Shown in pieces: positions 24,071 to 35,194 of a stretch of 64,000 nucleotides of DNA. Positions within the stretch are counted from its first letter, which is position 1, and each line of letters opens with the position of its first letter. The position numbers and the translations under genes are program-made. Under the pieces are notes generated by a model, which saw nothing but the letters and a program-made list of their open reading frames with translations, did no database searches and was not told the DNA's origin. This DNA is from Delphinapterus leucas (lineage: Eukaryota; Chordata; Mammalia; Artiodactyla; Monodontidae). Location of the stretch: the NCBI RefSeq assembly GCF_002288925.2, contig NW_022098004.1, positions 9,270,348-9,334,347 of the forward strand. Reading direction: 5' to 3'.

Positions 24071-24644
24071 TTCGTGAACTTTTTATTGGAGTAAAACATA
24101 ACGCTCAAAACCGAAAAGAGCACCAAACACGCGTGTGTCATTAAATGAACTTTCACGAATGCAACACACCCAGCACCCTGACCAAGAAACAGAACATCAA
24201 CAGCATCTGAGAGCCCACCCCATGGCCCCAGCCAGGCTCTCACTACGACTTCCAAGATACCGAGAGCTTGCTTTTCATTGAACTTCTTACTCTTACAAGT
24301 ACAGTCACATAGGGTGCTCTCTTTTGAATCTGCCTCCTCTCTCTCCACATAAAGTTTTCAAGGTTGATCCATATTGTTGGGTTTGGTTGTGAGTCATTCA
24401 TTCTCATTGGTGTGTACTGTCCCGTTGTGTAAATATACCAGTTTATTCATCCCTTCTACCCCTGATAGACATTTGGGGAGTTAACAGTTTTGAGTTATCA
24501 TGATTAACACTGTTATACATATTCCCATACCTGTCTTTCGGTGAACAAATACTTAGGAGTGGAATGGTAGGGGATCAGATTTGCTTATGTTCAGGTTTAC
24601 ATAGATACTGTTAACAAATCTTCCCAAATGATTATACCAATTAT
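24071..24644 (-). mobile_element. L1M 3' fragment, minus
   Basis: Reads as a reverse L1M 3' region: aactttttattggagtaaaac, gaactttcacgaatgcaacac, ccctgaccaagaaacagaaca, ttcattctcattggtgtgtac, gtgaacaaatacttaggagtggaat. All frames are broken. The neighbouring MLT1 LTR abuts its end. Confidence 0.8.
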
Positions 24645-25034
24645 ATTATTGCTATGGTCAGAATGTGTCCCCCCGCTGAAATTCCTATGTTGAAGCCCCA
24701 ATCCCCAATGTGACTGTATTTGGAGACAGAAACCTATAAGGAGATAATAAAGGCTAAGTGATGTCATAAAGGTAGGGCCCTCATCTGATAGGATTGGTGT
24801 TCTTTTAAAAAGAGGAAGAAACCCCTGGCCTCTCTTTCTCTGCCATGTGAGGACACAGTGAGAAGGCAGCCATCCACAAGCCCAAAAGAGAGCCCTCACC
24901 AGGAACCAAACCAGCCAGCACCTTGATCTTGGACTTCCCAGTCTCCAGAACTGGGAGAAAATAAATTTCTATTATTTAAGTCAACCAACCTGCGGTCTGT
25001 TGTTACCGCAGCAGGAGCTGACTAATACAATTAT
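24645..25034 (+). mobile_element. MLT1-type solo LTR (ERVL-MaLR) with 5-bp duplication
   Basis: The LTR is 24650-25029. It begins tgctatggtcagaatgtg and contains tgaagccccaatccccaatg, tgactgtatttggagac, gccatgtgaggacacag, gagaaggcagccatc, accttgatcttggacttcc and aataaatttct, ending gactaatac(a). The host duplication attat is present on both sides (24645-24649 and 25030-25034). No internal retroviral sequence follows, so this is a solo LTR left by recombination or a solo remnant. Confidence 0.9.
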
Positions 25035-25070
25035 CATGAGATAAGTGTTGTTGTTGTTTCTTTCTCTTTA

Positions 25071-25300
25071 AATAATCTTTTTTATTTCAGGATAATTTTA
25101 GTTTTACTGGAAAGTTGCAAAGACAGCACACAGTTCATGCATCCCCGTCAGCCCATCCCCCCTCATGTCCGAGGTATGCTAAGAAATTAACATTAGTACA
25201 TCGCTACTAAGTAAGCCAAAGACTCTACGCAGATTTCACCAGTTTTCTGCTACTGTCTCTTCTCTGCTTCAAGATCTAATCCAGGATAGCCCTGGCTTGC
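25071..25300 (-). mobile_element. Old L1M-like 3' fragment, minus
   Basis: Contains aggataattttagttttac, aagttgcaaagacagcacac, agaaattaacattagtac, gatttcaccagttttctgc and agatctaatccagga. These are in the order of a dispersed old LINE tail. The same family recurs at 61890-62275. The family call is moderate. Confidence 0.55.
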
Positions 25301-25839
25301 ATTTAATGTGTTTTATCTCTATTTCACTGACAAGAAAAAGAGTCCAGATGGGTTAAGAAGCTCGCCCAAGTTCACAAAGCCTAGAGGTGAGGCTAAGATA
25401 CTTTCAACAGCAACAACTTCCATCACTATTTTCTGAGTCCTTCTGAGTTCCAGGCATGATGTAGCGTCATCAGCTATTAAATCAGCTTTTCCTGAAGACC
25501 GACCATTTTCTGGGCCTCTGGAACACTAAAATGAAAGGTGAACCACTAAGATGGTTTCTGTCCTCAGGCCTACAGTATAGTTGCAATTCCTTGTATTGAC
25601 GGCAGCCAAAGATGTATATACCCTGAAGTTCTGTTGCTTCTTCCTCACCCTATCACATGCTTTGCCTGTGGCACCCATACAAAACAGGCACTAGGTAAAT
25701 CCTGGCTAAATGCATGAATGCCCAAACATTTTTAATAATGAGGGCACTGTAAAAACTTGATATTTAAGATATATGGTGTCAACATGACCCTTTTCCATAT
25801 CTATGGGGTCTGAGATACTTTATCAAGAGGCAACTGTGA
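25301..25839. other. Unique or highly decayed sequence
   Basis: A MIR-like trace in minus orientation (ctcgcccaagttcacaaagcc) lies at about 25310-25400. Otherwise nothing is recognised. Confidence 0.4.
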
Positions 25840-26030
25840 TGAAAAAGACAGGAGACAGAAGACCATTCTGGCTCTGCCAGATCGCTGTGTTGTCTTGGGC
25901 AAGTCAGTTAACCTCTCTGGGTCTGTTACCCAGGAGGTATAAAATGGGGATACTCATACTGTCCTGGCTCCCTAGATACACTTGTCAAAGGCTTTGGACA
26001 CTGTAACATACTCTACACACATTAGGAAGT
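25840..26030 (+). repeat. MIR SINE
   Basis: Contains tctggctctgccag, ttgtcttgggcaagtcagtt, aacctctctgggtctgttacc and aaaatggggatactcatac, in MIR order and well preserved for this family. Confidence 0.9.
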
Positions 26031-26353
26031 ACTGGCCTTATGACACTTATCTTTAATAGGAAAAAAGAAATCACAGATGAAACGGAGTACACTATTTACC
26101 ACCAGTTCTTTCTAATTCCAGAGGAAAATGCTTATATCCATAGAGTCACTATAGGAACCATCTGAGCAGAAGAACCATTTTGGGGGAGAAAAGCCAGAAG
26201 GAAAATCACTGATCATTCTATGACTTCTTGAGTGACCAATGGAGACCCAGCGTATCACACGCAAATACTGTCCAACCAGATTTCACAGCATGGAACCAGG
26301 AAGAATGCAATGCAATACGACAGAAATACTCTACGGTATTATGCCGTCATAAT

Positions 26354-26597
26354 CAGGCTTGATTTTATTTTTTTTTATTTTTTTATTTTTTGCGGTACGC
26401 GGGCCTCTCACTGCTGCGGCCTCTCCCGTCGAGGAGCACAGGCTCCGGACGCGCAGGCTCAGCGGCCATGGCTCACCGGCCCAGCCGCTCCTTGGCATGT
26501 GGGATCCTCCCAGACCGGGGCACGAACCCACATCCCCTGCATCGGCAGGCGGACCCTCAACCACTGCGCCACCAGGGAAGCCCAGGCTTGATTTTAA
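26354..26597 (-). mobile_element. CHR-type SINE, short form, minus, with target duplications
   Basis: The body is 26368-26583. In reverse it has the head gggcttccctggtggcgcag, a B box in the gttcgtgccccgg region, the short-form arm (ggccgctgagcctgcgcgtc type) and a T-rich tail on the plus strand. The duplication caggcttgatttta occurs at 26354-26367 and 26583-26596. The head shows CpG retention, indicating a fairly young copy. Confidence 0.93.
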
Positions 26598-27289
26598 AGC
26601 TGGACAGCGATTGCCTCGAGGACCTAGACTATTCCTTTCGTTCCCAGCAAGGAAGCCACCAAACTGTAGGCACTCCAAAGTGTTTGTGGAATGATTATTC
26701 CATTTTCCAGTCTAAATGGGTTGGGGACTTTGATCTCTGATTTTCCATGAAAATCTATTTTAATCAAAACCTAAGTCAGTTTTCTAGAAGCCCTGGTCTT
26801 CAAGAAAATCCTGGCTAAATCACACTGCAAAATTTCTGAGACTTGATCTGTGCGGTGGTGACTTCATAGACAAAATTTTACAAGAAGTCCCAGGGGCCCA
26901 AAGAGAAGACAGTGAATGAGACAAGAGCGTTGTGAAAAACAGGATCGGGTTTTACAGATATCTCTGAGCAGGTATCATATACAAGCAGGCACGGCAGTTC
27001 TCTGAATTGTGAACCGAGCTTAACTTAGAAACACACTCCCATGTTGGGGAAACACACTGTCTTTCCGCTCGCAACATACCAAGTTCTTTGAGATCATCCT
27101 CTTCCAGTGGTAGGGTTATCAAAAAACAGCGGCTCACACTTACGTGAACTCTCAGATGGACCGCCGGCGAGAGTCCATCAGCAGGTTAGGCAAGTGAATT
27201 CCCTCGCCAATAATAAATAAGGAGCAAAGGGAATGAAGATGGGCATTTTGGCTGGATTCCAAACACGAAAACCTGCCTATCCACCTTCA
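26598..27289. other. Unique noncoding sequence
   Basis: No gene or repeat recognised. Confidence 0.45.
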
Positions 27290-27500
27290 AAGTGATGCAA
27301 GATTGCAGTTTGTTTAATGTTCATCTCATGTGCTTAATTACCGAGAGGGCTTGACTAATTATTCCTGGTTTTGTAGACTGTTTAAACAGAGAAGGGAAGC
27401 AGCTATACACTTTTGTATCCTGAATGAGGATTTGTAACTCATGTTTTAATCGCACAATTCCCAGAGGGCTTCATTACAAACACGAAAGAAAACAGGATGC
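27290..27500. promoter_or_regulatory. Candidate conserved noncoding element
   Basis: Repeat-free sequence with gtgcttaattaccgag, gcttgactaattattcctgg and aacagagaagggaagcagc, followed by gaggatttgtaactcatg. Homeodomain-like TAATTA and TAATTATT cores occur within 50 bp. Regulatory function is inference; no conservation data are available. Confidence 0.25.
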
Positions 27501-28044
27501 GAAATGCAGGTGACAGTCTAATTTCCACAGGTACGGGGTAAAGCATTAGAGTGAAGTAATGGAAAATAAAATAAAAAATAGCCTTTAGATGTTTCCAACC
27601 ATGTAAAGTGTTTTCATGTTAATAAGAGAGAAAACTGCAAAGGCAGCAAAGACGTCTCTGTTTGGTACTGGCATCTTTTCTGACGCCCAATTTGATCCAA
27701 CATCTCTGCAAGATTATCAGATAAGCCACAAAATAGACCCCATTTTCCTTACTCACCGAAGTGTTTGGTGAGTTGCATATGGCACTATCAACTTGGATCG
27801 TCTCTCTGTTTTCACTCTTTTAACTTTTCTACACTTTAATAGTAATTGTTAGGTGAAACCACTGCACAAGACTTTGAAATGTTTAGAAAAATAAGAGGCT
27901 TAAACTAAATAACAGTATGACAGATTCTAGAGGTTCCAGATGGTTAGAAATTGTTAGAAATTACTTCTGGGCGTGACAATGTTGCCTCTCGGACAGAAAC
28001 TGGGTTTAGTGGTCAAGAGATCAGCCACCGGTTTTGTTTTTTGG
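27501..28044. other. Unique noncoding sequence
   Basis: No gene or repeat recognised. Confidence 0.4.
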
Positions 28045-28155
28045 CTTGCTTGCTTGCTTTTTCCTTCTCCTTCCTTCCTCCCTCCCTCCCTCCCTCCCTC
28101 CCTCCCTCCCTCCCTCCCTCCCTCCCTTCCTTCCTTCCTCCCTTCCTTCCTTCCT
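28045..28155. repeat. (TTGC)n then (CCTC)n/(CCTT)n pyrimidine tract
   Basis: A few ttgc units lead into 99 uninterrupted pyrimidines (28057-28155) made mostly of cctc units, with cctt units at both ends. The minus strand carries gggagggagggaggg, a perfect G-quadruplex motif with one-base loops. Confidence 0.95.
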
Positions 28156-28264
28156 AGAGGTGACTCTACATCCAGGGTGGTATCAGACGTTTGGGAATGT
28201 GGGGAGAGCCTGACAAATTGTGAGCCATAATCCTGCCCTTAAGGCATCAATAAACTAATTGGGA

Positions 28265-28425
28265 ATTTGAGAAGGGCCACCGTCCATCAAGCACTTGTTG
28301 TGTCTCAAACTGAGATGCAAAATTCACCAAGCCCACATTACCCCAGCAACCAGTGCAGCAAGGGCTGTTGGTCCCTTTTCCAGGTGAGAAAACTGAGGTG
28401 TGTGACCTCGGAGGCTATGATCCTT
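28265..28425 (-). repeat. MIR-like fragment, minus
   Basis: Has caagcacttgttgtgtctc and ccaggtgagaaaactgaggtgtg at the expected spacing, with weak matches between. Confidence 0.55.
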
Positions 28426-28616
28426 GCCCTCAGTCTCCTCAGCTTTCCTCCCTGGGTCTTTCTGCCTGAACAAATACTTAGGATTACAGAAGTTAGAACT
28501 TGTTGCCAGTAAATTTCAAGAAAGAGATTTCGGTAGCATGCTTGGGATGGAAACCAGGCTGCTGGGTGCTGGGGGGGAAGGGGGATATAGAGAAAGTTAA
28601 GGAATAACACTGAGGA

Positions 28617-28716
28617 CATTTACTGAACCCTTACATATACCAGGTAATGTGCTACATTTCTTTATACACATTCTCTCCTGTCCTCATGGTAACCCTATGA
28701 AATAGGTGTTAACAAT
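28617..28716 (-). repeat. MIR SINE, first part, minus (split by another MIR)
   Basis: Contains acatttactgaacccttac, taccaggtaatgtgctac and catggtaaccctatgaaatagg. It stops where the expected 'cccattttacagatgaggaaac' core should follow. The missing downstream part (ctcagagaagctaagtcacc ... gcccaaggtcacacagc) appears at 29003-29060. Confidence 0.75.
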
Positions 28717-28721
28717 AACCA

Positions 28722-28985
28722 TCGTAATAGCTAACATTTAAGCGCTAGAGTGCTTCAGAGAATGAACGAAGCCCTTTATATGTATTATTCCATCTGATTT
28801 TCCCCAAACCCTATGAAACTCTTATGATTATTATCATCTCCGTTTAGCAGAGGAGCAAACGGAAGCTTAGAGAAGTTAATTTGCCCCAAAGCTGTGTCAA
28901 TTACTCAATGATAGAGCCAGGAATTGAGCCCAGGGGGCTCCCTGCAAAGCCCAGGCTTTTCGATGCCATACTACACCACCACTTA
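28722..28985 (-). repeat. MIR SINE, minus, inserted in an earlier MIR
   Basis: Nearly full-length MIR: aatagctaacatttaagcgc, ccctttatatgtattattcc, accctatgaaactcttatg, tttagcagaggagcaaacgg, cttagagaagttaatttgcc, agagccaggaattgagccc. It lies between two halves of another MIR. Confidence 0.85.
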
Positions 28986-29002
28986 GCATGCCACTTCTAC
29001 TT

Positions 29003-29060
29003 ACAGCAACTCAGAGAAGCTAAGTCACCTGCCCAAGGTCACACAGCAATAAGTTCCCTT
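29003..29060 (-). repeat. MIR SINE, second part, minus
   Basis: The motif actcagagaagctaagtcacc followed by tgcccaaggtcacacagc completes the MIR that begins at 28617. Confidence 0.7.
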
Positions 29061-29499
29061 CCACCATCTGCCCTCGTGAACATCACGCAGAACCACCTCC
29101 CCTCATGAGGACAGCTGCTCCAGAGCCGGGCAGTGATTTTCAAAACCCCAGTAGACACTTTTCAGGCCAGAGCCAGGTAGGCTAGGAAATCTACAGAGAG
29201 CCTTGTGTCTGGGAAGCCTCCTCTGTGGTGTCAGGGACAAATAAGGCAGGGTCCTCCGGAACCTATAAAGACAAGTCTAATGCATTTGGTGTCGAAGACA
29301 CTGACGAGGGGAATCTGTAACGGAATAGAACTGGTTTCTGATTCCCTCTCACCCAGTTGACTATCTGTGGGATCGTGTGTCAGTCACTTAACTTTTTGAA
29401 CTGTTTTGCTTTTTTGAACTGTAAATGCATATAAAATTGATCAAACTACCTATGTTGCTGTGATACAGCAAGTTGGTTATATACACAGGGACACTTCTA
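29061..29499. other. Unique noncoding sequence
   Basis: No gene or repeat recognised. Confidence 0.4.
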
Positions 29500-29960
29500 G
29501 ACTCATTCGTTCAACAAATGTTTACTAGCTGTCTGTCTTGCGCTGAGCACCACAGCGCACGCTGATGAGCAAAAAAGACAAAAATCCCGATACTTATGAA
29601 CTTACATTCTAGAGGGCAGGGAATAAACCAAAAGTTCACATAGGTCTACGTCCATATCTACATGACGTAATGAGAAATAGAAAACAGGGGGTGAAAGGAT
29701 CACGAGGCAGTTTGTCATTTTATAGTGAGTGGTGAGGAAAGACGGCACTGAGAAACTGACATTTGAGCAGAGCGCCGAATTTGGAGAGGAACAGTCCACA
29801 GTGTTAGACGAGAACATTCCAAGCAGAGGGAACCGTAAAGGCAAAGCTCCAGGGACAGGGACACACCTGGTATGTTTGAGAAATGGCAGAAGCGGAACGG
29901 GAGAAGAGGAGATGGAGACAGGTCAGGGGGAGGAAACAGGCAAACAACGAGGTCCTCCCA
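29500..29960 (-). mobile_element. L2 LINE 3' end, minus
   Basis: Begins with attcgttcaacaaatgtttac, then cgctgagcaccacagcgc, gatgagcaaaaaagacaaaaa and gaacttacattctagagggc. Next come a 'gacatttgagcagagcgccg' segment, gaacattccaagcagaggg and aaggcaaagctccaggg. This order matches the L2 3' region in reverse. No coding frame survives. Confidence 0.75.
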
Positions 29961-32489
29961 TCCTGTCGTGAAGACCTCACCTTTTAATCGGCCTGAAAAG
30001 GAAGATAATGAACAGAGTCCTAGATGGATAAAGCAGGACTAACTTTTTGGGCTTTGAACCTCCGTCTGGGTAAATCAGAAGACGAAAGAGGCATCTAAAT
30101 GCAAGATCCTCCTCATTACTGATGGGAGCTCATGACTCAGTCCTGACCTGGGAGGGCTTTTAAGGAAAAGTTATTTGTTGCTGGAAGAGTTATTTAAAAT
30201 GTCCCGGGGCTCTTCGAAACAGCAGAAATAGGAGCCACTTAAGTTAACAGGCAAAGTAATGAGACTATACGGAGGAAACTCACACTTGCATACTTTATGC
30301 CTTAATTTTAAGTAGAGTTATAAGATTTCCTGTAGGAATTTAGAGTGTTATTTTATGCCCCAAACCAGAAGGAGCATTCCACCGGGTTTGCCAATCCGTT
30401 AAGATGAAAATATCTGTTTGAGCGCAGCATAATAGATGAGGTGTTTAAGGCATTTTCCTTTAGATTTTTGGTTAATCTTCTTTTACTTAATTTTCTGAGA
30501 TAAAATCCAGTTATAAATAACCTGAGGGTACCCTAACTGGGCTGTTCTGAGAATGGCAAATGTTTAAAAGCCAGAACTTCTTCTGCCTTTTAGAGATCTC
30601 TAGGGGGAAGCAGTACTCTGAAAATTATCCAAAGCAAAATAAGTCGAAAGCATTAACAAATTAAAGAGAGGGGGAGAGAGAGAAGAAAGGGGTGAAGGAG
30701 GAAACTTCTTTGACATTCATAAGATGGCAGATCTTCCCCTTGAAACTTTTTTTTTTTAAAATAAAAAAGTCAAACATTCAACATCTATTTGTTGATTACA
30801 ACAGAGAATTGGTGAGTTGCTATCATAGGAGAGCAACAGGAAATTCACTCTTTTGTAAAAAAGGAAAGTAGAGCAAAATACAGACAAAACCCAAAGTGCA
30901 GGAGAAAGGGCATGACCATAAGTTAAGAGACATTATTTAGACTGACGTATAGTAGGTGCCACCTTAAAATGAGAAGTTTTAGAGCTGCTCTTAAAGATAG
31001 CCGGTGGAAGAAGAAAAGTAAGAAAGAAACAGAACCTTAAGTGTTCTTCAGTGTTACAGTGTAAACCCAAATTTATAAAAGGATTATAAGGTACAGTGGG
31101 CAAGGACGTCGTGTAAACTAGCTGGAATATGAATACTTCGTCAGCACAAAAGAGAGGACGTTGGCTGCCATCCATCTGTCGTGTATATATTATCATGGAG
31201 ACTGTTTATAAAAATAAGAGAGGGTGGGAGGCCCAAAGTGGGCATAACTCAAAACAAAACAAATCTGTAGGACTAGATAAGGGAGAGTGATTATTCCCAG
31301 GTACTCACAGACTAAAGCGTATCAGGAGAAAGAACTGGATCCAGTTTCTACAAAGCAGTAAGATGGCGGGAGAATCGTTTTTTGTTTTTTGTTTTTTAAA
31401 TGAAGATGCCCTAGAAACCTGTAAGTCAATAACCCTGCCACCAATTGTAAGATCATCCGGGACATGCAGAGCCTCCTTGGACAAGCACGTTGAAAGGGTA
31501 CCCAGAGTGGTAATCGAGCAGGAAAACTGCCACTGTGGCTTAGAAAAACCAAGTCTTGCTTATGGGTTTGCCTCCATCTTTTTTAAGCTTCTGTACAAGG
31601 GGGCTGGTGAAATGGACTGGGATTTTGAGGATACCCACCTTGAGATAAAGAATATGAAGAATCAGGAAGATTAGCAAGGCCAGTTCCATATATAGTCACC
31701 CAAAGACCCTCTCCCCTTAAGGTAAAGTCTGCCAAATTGAGTTGCTGTTTTTTATCCTCAGCCTGGCAGATCAGACACTTGAAAATGAGATAAATACTAA
31801 TTGGGGCTAGAGACCAGAAAACTCTCATATACTGGGGGAATAACAAATGTGGAGGATGGCTTACAAAGCAAGACGGCTGTCACTGAGGCCAGCACACTGA
31901 GGTCTTTACCAGAAATCTATTACTTGATTTACCAGGAGCAGTGGAGACCTAAGGCAACAGTGAACACGGAGGAGTGAAATTAGAGCTGCTTCTTCCTCGC
32001 AAAGAACCTCTGACCTGCTTAATCTCATGCCATCGTCCACCATCACTGAACTCAAACTCAAGATGGAGAGGGCCGGCCCCAGATCCTCTCCAGAATCCTC
32101 CTCGTCTGCTGGGTAGGAAAAGACAGTGTGCTTAAACCATCTTACTGGAAATTAATAACATTCTCAGAAACACTGGCCATGGGGAGATTCCTTAAAGAGG
32201 CCAACTCCTCAACGCATTCGTGGAATGGGAAACTGTCTGTGTAGAGACATGTGGTTCAAATGCCCTTCTTTTTTTTTTAATGGCTGGATCTGTGTGCTTG
32301 AAGGGGAGCTCTTGGCTTCAGTGAGGTGCCTAAGGGATCATCTACCACCTCGTCTAGAAAGGTCTAACGGAAATCACTTCTACACTTGAGTTGTGATCAA
32401 ATGCACACCTGTGTAGAAGGTTATGCTTGGAATGGTTAGGTAGGTATTCTGCCATCCCAGCATTACCTTAGTGAGTTACTACGTTTGGT
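29961..32489. other. Unique noncoding sequence, no gene recognised
   Basis: About 2.5 kb. The only patterned bits are a purine-rich patch (30665-30710), an A/T run (30745-30770) and a (GTTTTTT)n-like run (31377-31399). No exon-like structure was found. Confidence 0.5.
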
Positions 32490-32521
32490 CAAAAAATAAA
32501 TAAATAAATAAAATAAAATAG
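32490..32521. repeat. (AAAT)n simple repeat
   Basis: About seven aaat/aaaat units, without a recognisable SINE upstream. Confidence 0.85.
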
Positions 32522-33339
32522 AGAAAAATTCTTCTGTATACAGACAGAGCACAAGGCGTTTTACATTTTCTCCGCTATCCATGGCCAACATGTCTTTTAG
32601 TCACTTTCCATCTGAACCCCGAGTGGAGAGTTCAGACACCATCTGTCGCTAATAACACCAAGCCTGCCCTGCATGCCAGGCACTGTAGCCGGCCCTGGGC
32701 AGGTGTTAGTTCAGGCTGCAGTTCAGACTCCCCACTTAGCAAGGGATGCTCTTTCTCTCCGGTCTGCTCTCCCCGCACTCCCAGGCCCTCACGCCCCTGG
32801 GATCACAACTGTTCAGGCTTCAGCACTCCGTGCAGGTGCCTCATCCCAGGGCTCCCTTTCCTGACAGCTAGGGGGTCCTTCCTCATGCTCTCCTGGACTC
32901 TCTTCCTTTACCTTTAGAACCCTCGGCATGCTTCCTGCCATGGTCGCGTGTTGTACATTTGCTAGTGGCACTAGAACGGAGTCTCCAGAGAAATCGGGAC
33001 GTGATCTGTGGCTGCCCTCCCGGGTCTATTCCCAAAGCCTAAACCCAGGGCTTAGCAAAGGGAGAGGGCCCTCCAAATATCCTAAATGGATGGATATCTC
33101 CAAAAGACTAAGTCTGTAACTGGATGAACAATTTGCATTCCTGTCACTTCTGCTAGATACCAAATACTTGTGCCACTATTAAAACAAAACAAAACAAAAA
33201 TCAGTGTAAGAATACAGTAAGTTTGCAGGGTGATGAACGAGACTCTGGCCATAGGAACTAGTCCCGTCTTGATTCCAATGAGGAGCCATAGGTCAGTAAC
33301 TAATGGTGACTGAATCTACCCGCCATTGATTTTAAAAAA
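32522..33339. other. Unique noncoding sequence
   Basis: The part at 32650-32900 is GC-richer. No exon or CpG island is evident. An (AAAAC)n run lies at 33181-33200. Confidence 0.45.
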
Positions 33340-33452
33340 CAATTTTTATGGAAGCACAATACACATGCAGAGAAGTACACGTGTAATAAGCGCACATTTC
33401 TAATTTTTCACAAACCGAATGCACCCACGTAATTAAGACTCAGATCAAGAAA
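33340..33452 (-). mobile_element. L1M fragment, minus
   Basis: Contains acaatttttatggaagcac, catgcagagaagtacacgtg, taatttttcacaaaccgaatg and agactcagatcaagaaagag. It is the same portion of L1M as 24080-24195 in this window, independently decayed. Confidence 0.75.
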
Positions 33453-33705
33453 GAGAAGAGGGCCAGCAGTTAAACGGGGATTTGTGCGTGTGGTAATTAC
33501 TGATGCTGTAAGGACAACCAAGATGGCGGCTTTGGAGGACAAAGAGATGGATGCTCAGAGAGTGACTGGGGACAGTGTGTGTCTGTAGCCTCCAGAGCTG
33601 GCTCCAAGCAAATGGGAGATGTGAGTAGAAGAATGAGAGAAAGAAAATGGGAACTTACTAACTTCCTACCCTGTGTCCCATGATATTTTCACTAATACTC
33701 ACTTA
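33453..33705. other. Unique noncoding sequence
   Basis: Nothing recognised. The sequence ends in an A-rich GAAA run that became the insertion site of the next SINE. Confidence 0.4.
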
Positions 33706-33939
33706 AAAAAAGAAAGAAAGAGGGCTTCCCTGGTGGCGCAGTGGTTGACAGTCCGCCTGCCGATGCAGGGGACACGGGTTCGTGCCCCGGTCCGGGAGGA
33801 TCCCACATGCCGCGGAGCGGCTGGGCTCGTGGGCCATGGCCGCTGAGCCTGCGCGTCTGGAGCCTGCGCTCCGCAACGGGAGAGGCCACAACAGTGAGAG
33901 GCCTGCGTACCTCAAAAAAGAAAGAAAGAAAGAAAAAAA
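33706..33939 (+). mobile_element. CHR-type SINE, short form
   Basis: The body starts at 33722 with gggcttccctggtggcgcag. It has gggttcgtgccccggtccg as the B-box region, the arm ggccatggccgctgagcctg, and cgcaacgggagaggccacaa before the tail. The putative duplication aaaaaagaaagaaaga at 33706-33721 and 33914-33929 cannot be told apart from a GAAA-rich tail. Confidence 0.93.
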
Positions 33940-34617
33940 CTAGTCCTGGTTAGAAGGGTTGACACCATGGGCAGAGGTGGCTCCCTTCTGGCCAGTTGAC
34001 TCTGGAAGAGTGATATTCCTGTTAAGGGCCGAGAGGCCACAGTCAGTGTCTCCACAAAACAGGACTGGAAGAAAACAGGTTGAATGGCCAGGAAAGGCAG
34101 CTTGATAATAGCTGTTTCTCTAGAGCCTGCCTCCTGATCCATTTCCTGGTAAACCTCAACTGGGGCTTAAGTAGGAATGCCACCATAGCTCCAAAGTCGC
34201 CTAAGGGTGAACTGGGTCTTTTGAGGCTGGTGTCACCTGTGGCTTACAGGACTCCTCTCGGACCCCATAGGTGCAGAAGCATCAGAAACTGTGGCGGGAA
34301 CAGCCTTAAGCTTAATCAAAGCCCGTGCCAGCCATTCAGTTGTCCCCTCTGTGCTTTGCAAACATCACAACGAGGCTTTAATCCGGGCATCCGGGCTCAA
34401 GTTCACCCTCTCCCTCCTCCTGCCACCGTGACATGGTTATTCAGGAAGTTCAGCAGTGCATACAGCTTACAAGAACAAGGACAAAGCCACGGGGGAAGAG
34501 ATCCCCTCGCTTCCTGTCTCATGACAGCAGCTGGGGTTATTATTCCTGGCTGAATCATTAAAAAAAAAAAAAAGCCCCAGGAATGTTGGAATTATTATTA
34601 CATTCATTGTTAGAAAC
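33940..34617. other. Unique noncoding sequence, no gene recognised
   Basis: Holds a plus-strand frame of 157 codons (34080-34553) with no recognisable domain; likely chance. A poly-A of about 14 lies at 34560. Confidence 0.45.
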
Positions 34618-34690
34618 GACATTTGTTCATTGATTCGATATTCAACAAATATTTACTGAGTTGCTTCTGTGTGCCATTAGAGGTAATGTT
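34618..34690 (-). repeat. L2 3' end fragment, minus
   Basis: The motif cattgattcgatattcaac, then aaatatttactgagttgc and ttctgtgtgccatta, is the terminal part of L2 in reverse. Confidence 0.6.
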
Positions 34691-35194
34691 TTAATTGTTT
34701 TACCTCAAAATTAAATTCCCTGAAGATTTAACCATACCCAGGAGTCTAGGGGACCCTGGCTGGTGGGATACTTGAGACTTTTGAGGTCTTATTCAGGGAG
34801 AATTGGGCAGACATTTTCAGATTTATAAGCACTGAACAAATTAGACAGGGGTCGCGGGCGGTGTTGAGGAGGGAGATAAAGAGAGAAGAGGAAGAAGCAT
34901 TACATATGTAAAAGATCAGATTTTTTTGAAAAAGTGTACGGAGACGATCTGACACAGAAAAATGAACACTGAATCATGAATTAGGAGATACCGTGTCTTT
35001 TCTGGCCATCACCATGATGGTAAGGCGTTCAAGCCTAGACCTCAGTTTGCCCATCTGTAAAATGAAAAGATCAGAGGAAATTTTTTTAATGGGCTCCTAT
35101 GAAAATTTGAAAAACTTCTGATTCTGAATTTATATGTGAAGCTACATGTTTTCATATATAGAAATATTTATACCTTTAATCCAAAAACTTGTTT
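34691..35194. other. Unique noncoding sequence
   Basis: Nothing recognised apart from a MIR-like scrap (gcccatctgtaaaatgaaaag) at about 35048-35072. Confidence 0.4.

Noticed and set aside
24645..25034. Intact endogenous retrovirus around the MLT1 or MLT2 LTRs
   Set aside because: Each LTR is flanked directly by its own 5-bp host duplication, with no gag, pol or env remnant attached.
27951..28230. Proline/serine-rich frames (LPPS repeats)
   Set aside because: Direct translation of the (CCTC)n pyrimidine repeat.
34080..34553. 157-codon open frame on the plus strand
   Set aside because: No recognisable product and no splice or promoter context; consistent with chance.
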